From contig NZ_FRCT01000002.1 in the NCBI RefSeq assembly GCF_900143025.1, positions 186,001-250,000 on the forward strand: a DNA stretch of 64,000 bases, written 5' to 3'. Position 1 is the first letter of the stretch; each line of letters opens with the position of its first letter. The position numbers and the translations under genes are program-made. Shown here piece after piece: positions 63,604 through 64,000 of this stretch. The stretch is from Ruminococcus flavefaciens (GTDB taxonomy: Bacteria > Bacillota > Clostridia > Oscillospirales > Ruminococcaceae). The notes beneath the pieces are model-generated. The model did no database searches. It had not been told where the DNA came from and saw only the letters and a list, made by a program, of their open reading frames with translations.

Positions 63604-64000
63604 TTGAAAAATAAATTTCCTGCAGTTCTGCTGATCCTGCATCTCCTTGCACTTGGAGCTCTGACGGTCACATTTCTGCTGACAGACCACAGCGATAAAG
63701 TTGTTAATATAGTTTCCATTTCAGCTGTGACACTTATCTTTGCTTGTATTGTCTATACTATTATCTATTCAAGAAACGCGATGCGAAGGATATCAAAAAT
63801 GAATCAGCATCTCGAAAGCTCTGCTGCCGAGTTCATGAATTCGCTTCCTGCGCCTGTTGCTGTAATAGATGATAATAAGAAATTTGTTTGGTACAATCAG
63901 ATCTTTGCAGAAAAGATCGGTCTCGGACAAGACGTATACGGACATGATTTTGAGGGCTTTGTTAAGATCGACCTTGAGTCGCTTTCCACCAATGGCTCTG
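63604..64000 (+). CDS. GdpP-like c-di-AMP phosphodiesterase, N-terminal part
   Basis: The frame is open to the window end (132 codons seen). The start is TTG at 63604, with AAGGAG 7 nt upstream. Two membrane helices (about 5-27 and 33-56), then a region with MNSLPAPVAVIDDNKKFVWYN, the degenerate PAS domain found in GdpP/YybT before GGDEF and DHH/DHHA1 domains. GdpP hydrolyses the second messenger c-di-AMP at the membrane. The catalytic DHH part lies outside the window, so the identity rests on the N-terminal architecture. It is co-transcribed with rnj. Confidence 0.82.
   Translation, partial: MKNKFPAVLLILHLLALGALTVTFLLTDHSDKVVNIVSISAVTLIFACIVYTIIYSRNAMRRISKMNQHLESSAAEFMNSLPAPVAVIDDNKKFVWYNQIFAEKIGLGQDVYGHDFEGFVKIDLESLSTNGS

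Overview
The window looks like chromosomal DNA from a strictly anaerobic, low-GC, fibre-degrading Clostridia member, most likely a Ruminococcus (Oscillospiraceae). Supporting evidence: a secreted GH9 cellulase ending in a type I dockerin (cellulosome component), a pyrophosphate-dependent phosphofructokinase, a Na+-type V/A-ATPase operon in the Enterococcus hirae ntp order, a Na+-pumping decarboxylase subunit, a reverse-order rubrerythrin, a type A RNase P RNA, and AAGGAGG-type ribosome binding sites with frequent GTG/TTG starts. Most promoters are near-consensus sigma-A (TTGACA-N17-TATAAT), and most transcripts end in clear hairpins. I see no IS element, prophage or CRISPR array. The gene content is mainly core.

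Layout. 1-9.1 kb: end of a Na+ decarboxylase beta subunit, an alpha/beta hydrolase, a lower-glycolysis cluster (pgk, a small membrane protein, tpiA, gpmI), then apbE, a NusG-II-domain protein and a Gx transporter family protein, a small conserved protein, the corrinoid adenosyltransferase and a HAD phosphatase. 9.2-14 kb: PPi-dependent phosphofructokinase with an odd leader, then on the minus strand yerC and the GH9-CBM3c-dockerin cellulase. 14.2-25.3 kb: lon-engB-lysA, a radical SAM protein, aroK, minD-like-mgsA, hisS-aspS-nudix. 25.3-34 kb: a nine-gene V/A-ATPase operon. 34-38.5 kb: rpsO-pnp (minus), nudix-xer. 38.5-42.3 kb: asnB, an HD hydrolase and a PyrB fused to a PyrI-type zinc domain. 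42.3-48 kb (minus strand): HD protein, FkbM methyltransferase, PH-domain protein, aquaporin, and a three-gene sortase operon. 48-50 kb: tRNA-Arg, tRNA-Lys, rubrerythrin plus a small NrdD-like protein, divergent from a Crp/Fnr regulator. 50-57.5 kb: uppP, YdbC, small alarmone synthetase, ABC exporter, TPM lipoprotein, OGG-type glycosylase, AraC regulator. 57.5-64 kb: rnpB, the YdbT/YdbS pair, an AGCS Na+/amino acid symporter, RNase J behind a long leader, and the start of a GdpP-like phosphodiesterase.

The best candidate for a little-described system is at 48.4-50.1 kb. A free-standing 88-residue protein carries the C-terminal glycyl-radical loop of anaerobic ribonucleotide reductase (NrdD). 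It lies upstream of an oxygen-defence rubrerythrin, and a divergent Crp/Fnr-type regulator gene lies opposite. A perfect 16-bp palindrome is centred at -41.5 of the promoter I infer for this operon, the classical class II activator position. I infer a spare-part protein analogous to GrcA/YfiD, but acting on NrdD. Other points worth checking are the PyrB-PyrI zinc fusion, a sortase operon whose only candidate substrate has VEDTG instead of LPXTG, a 340-nt leader before RNase J, a possible tiny RNA before the ATPase operon, and a hairpin that separates the Shine-Dalgarno sequence from the phosphofructokinase start.
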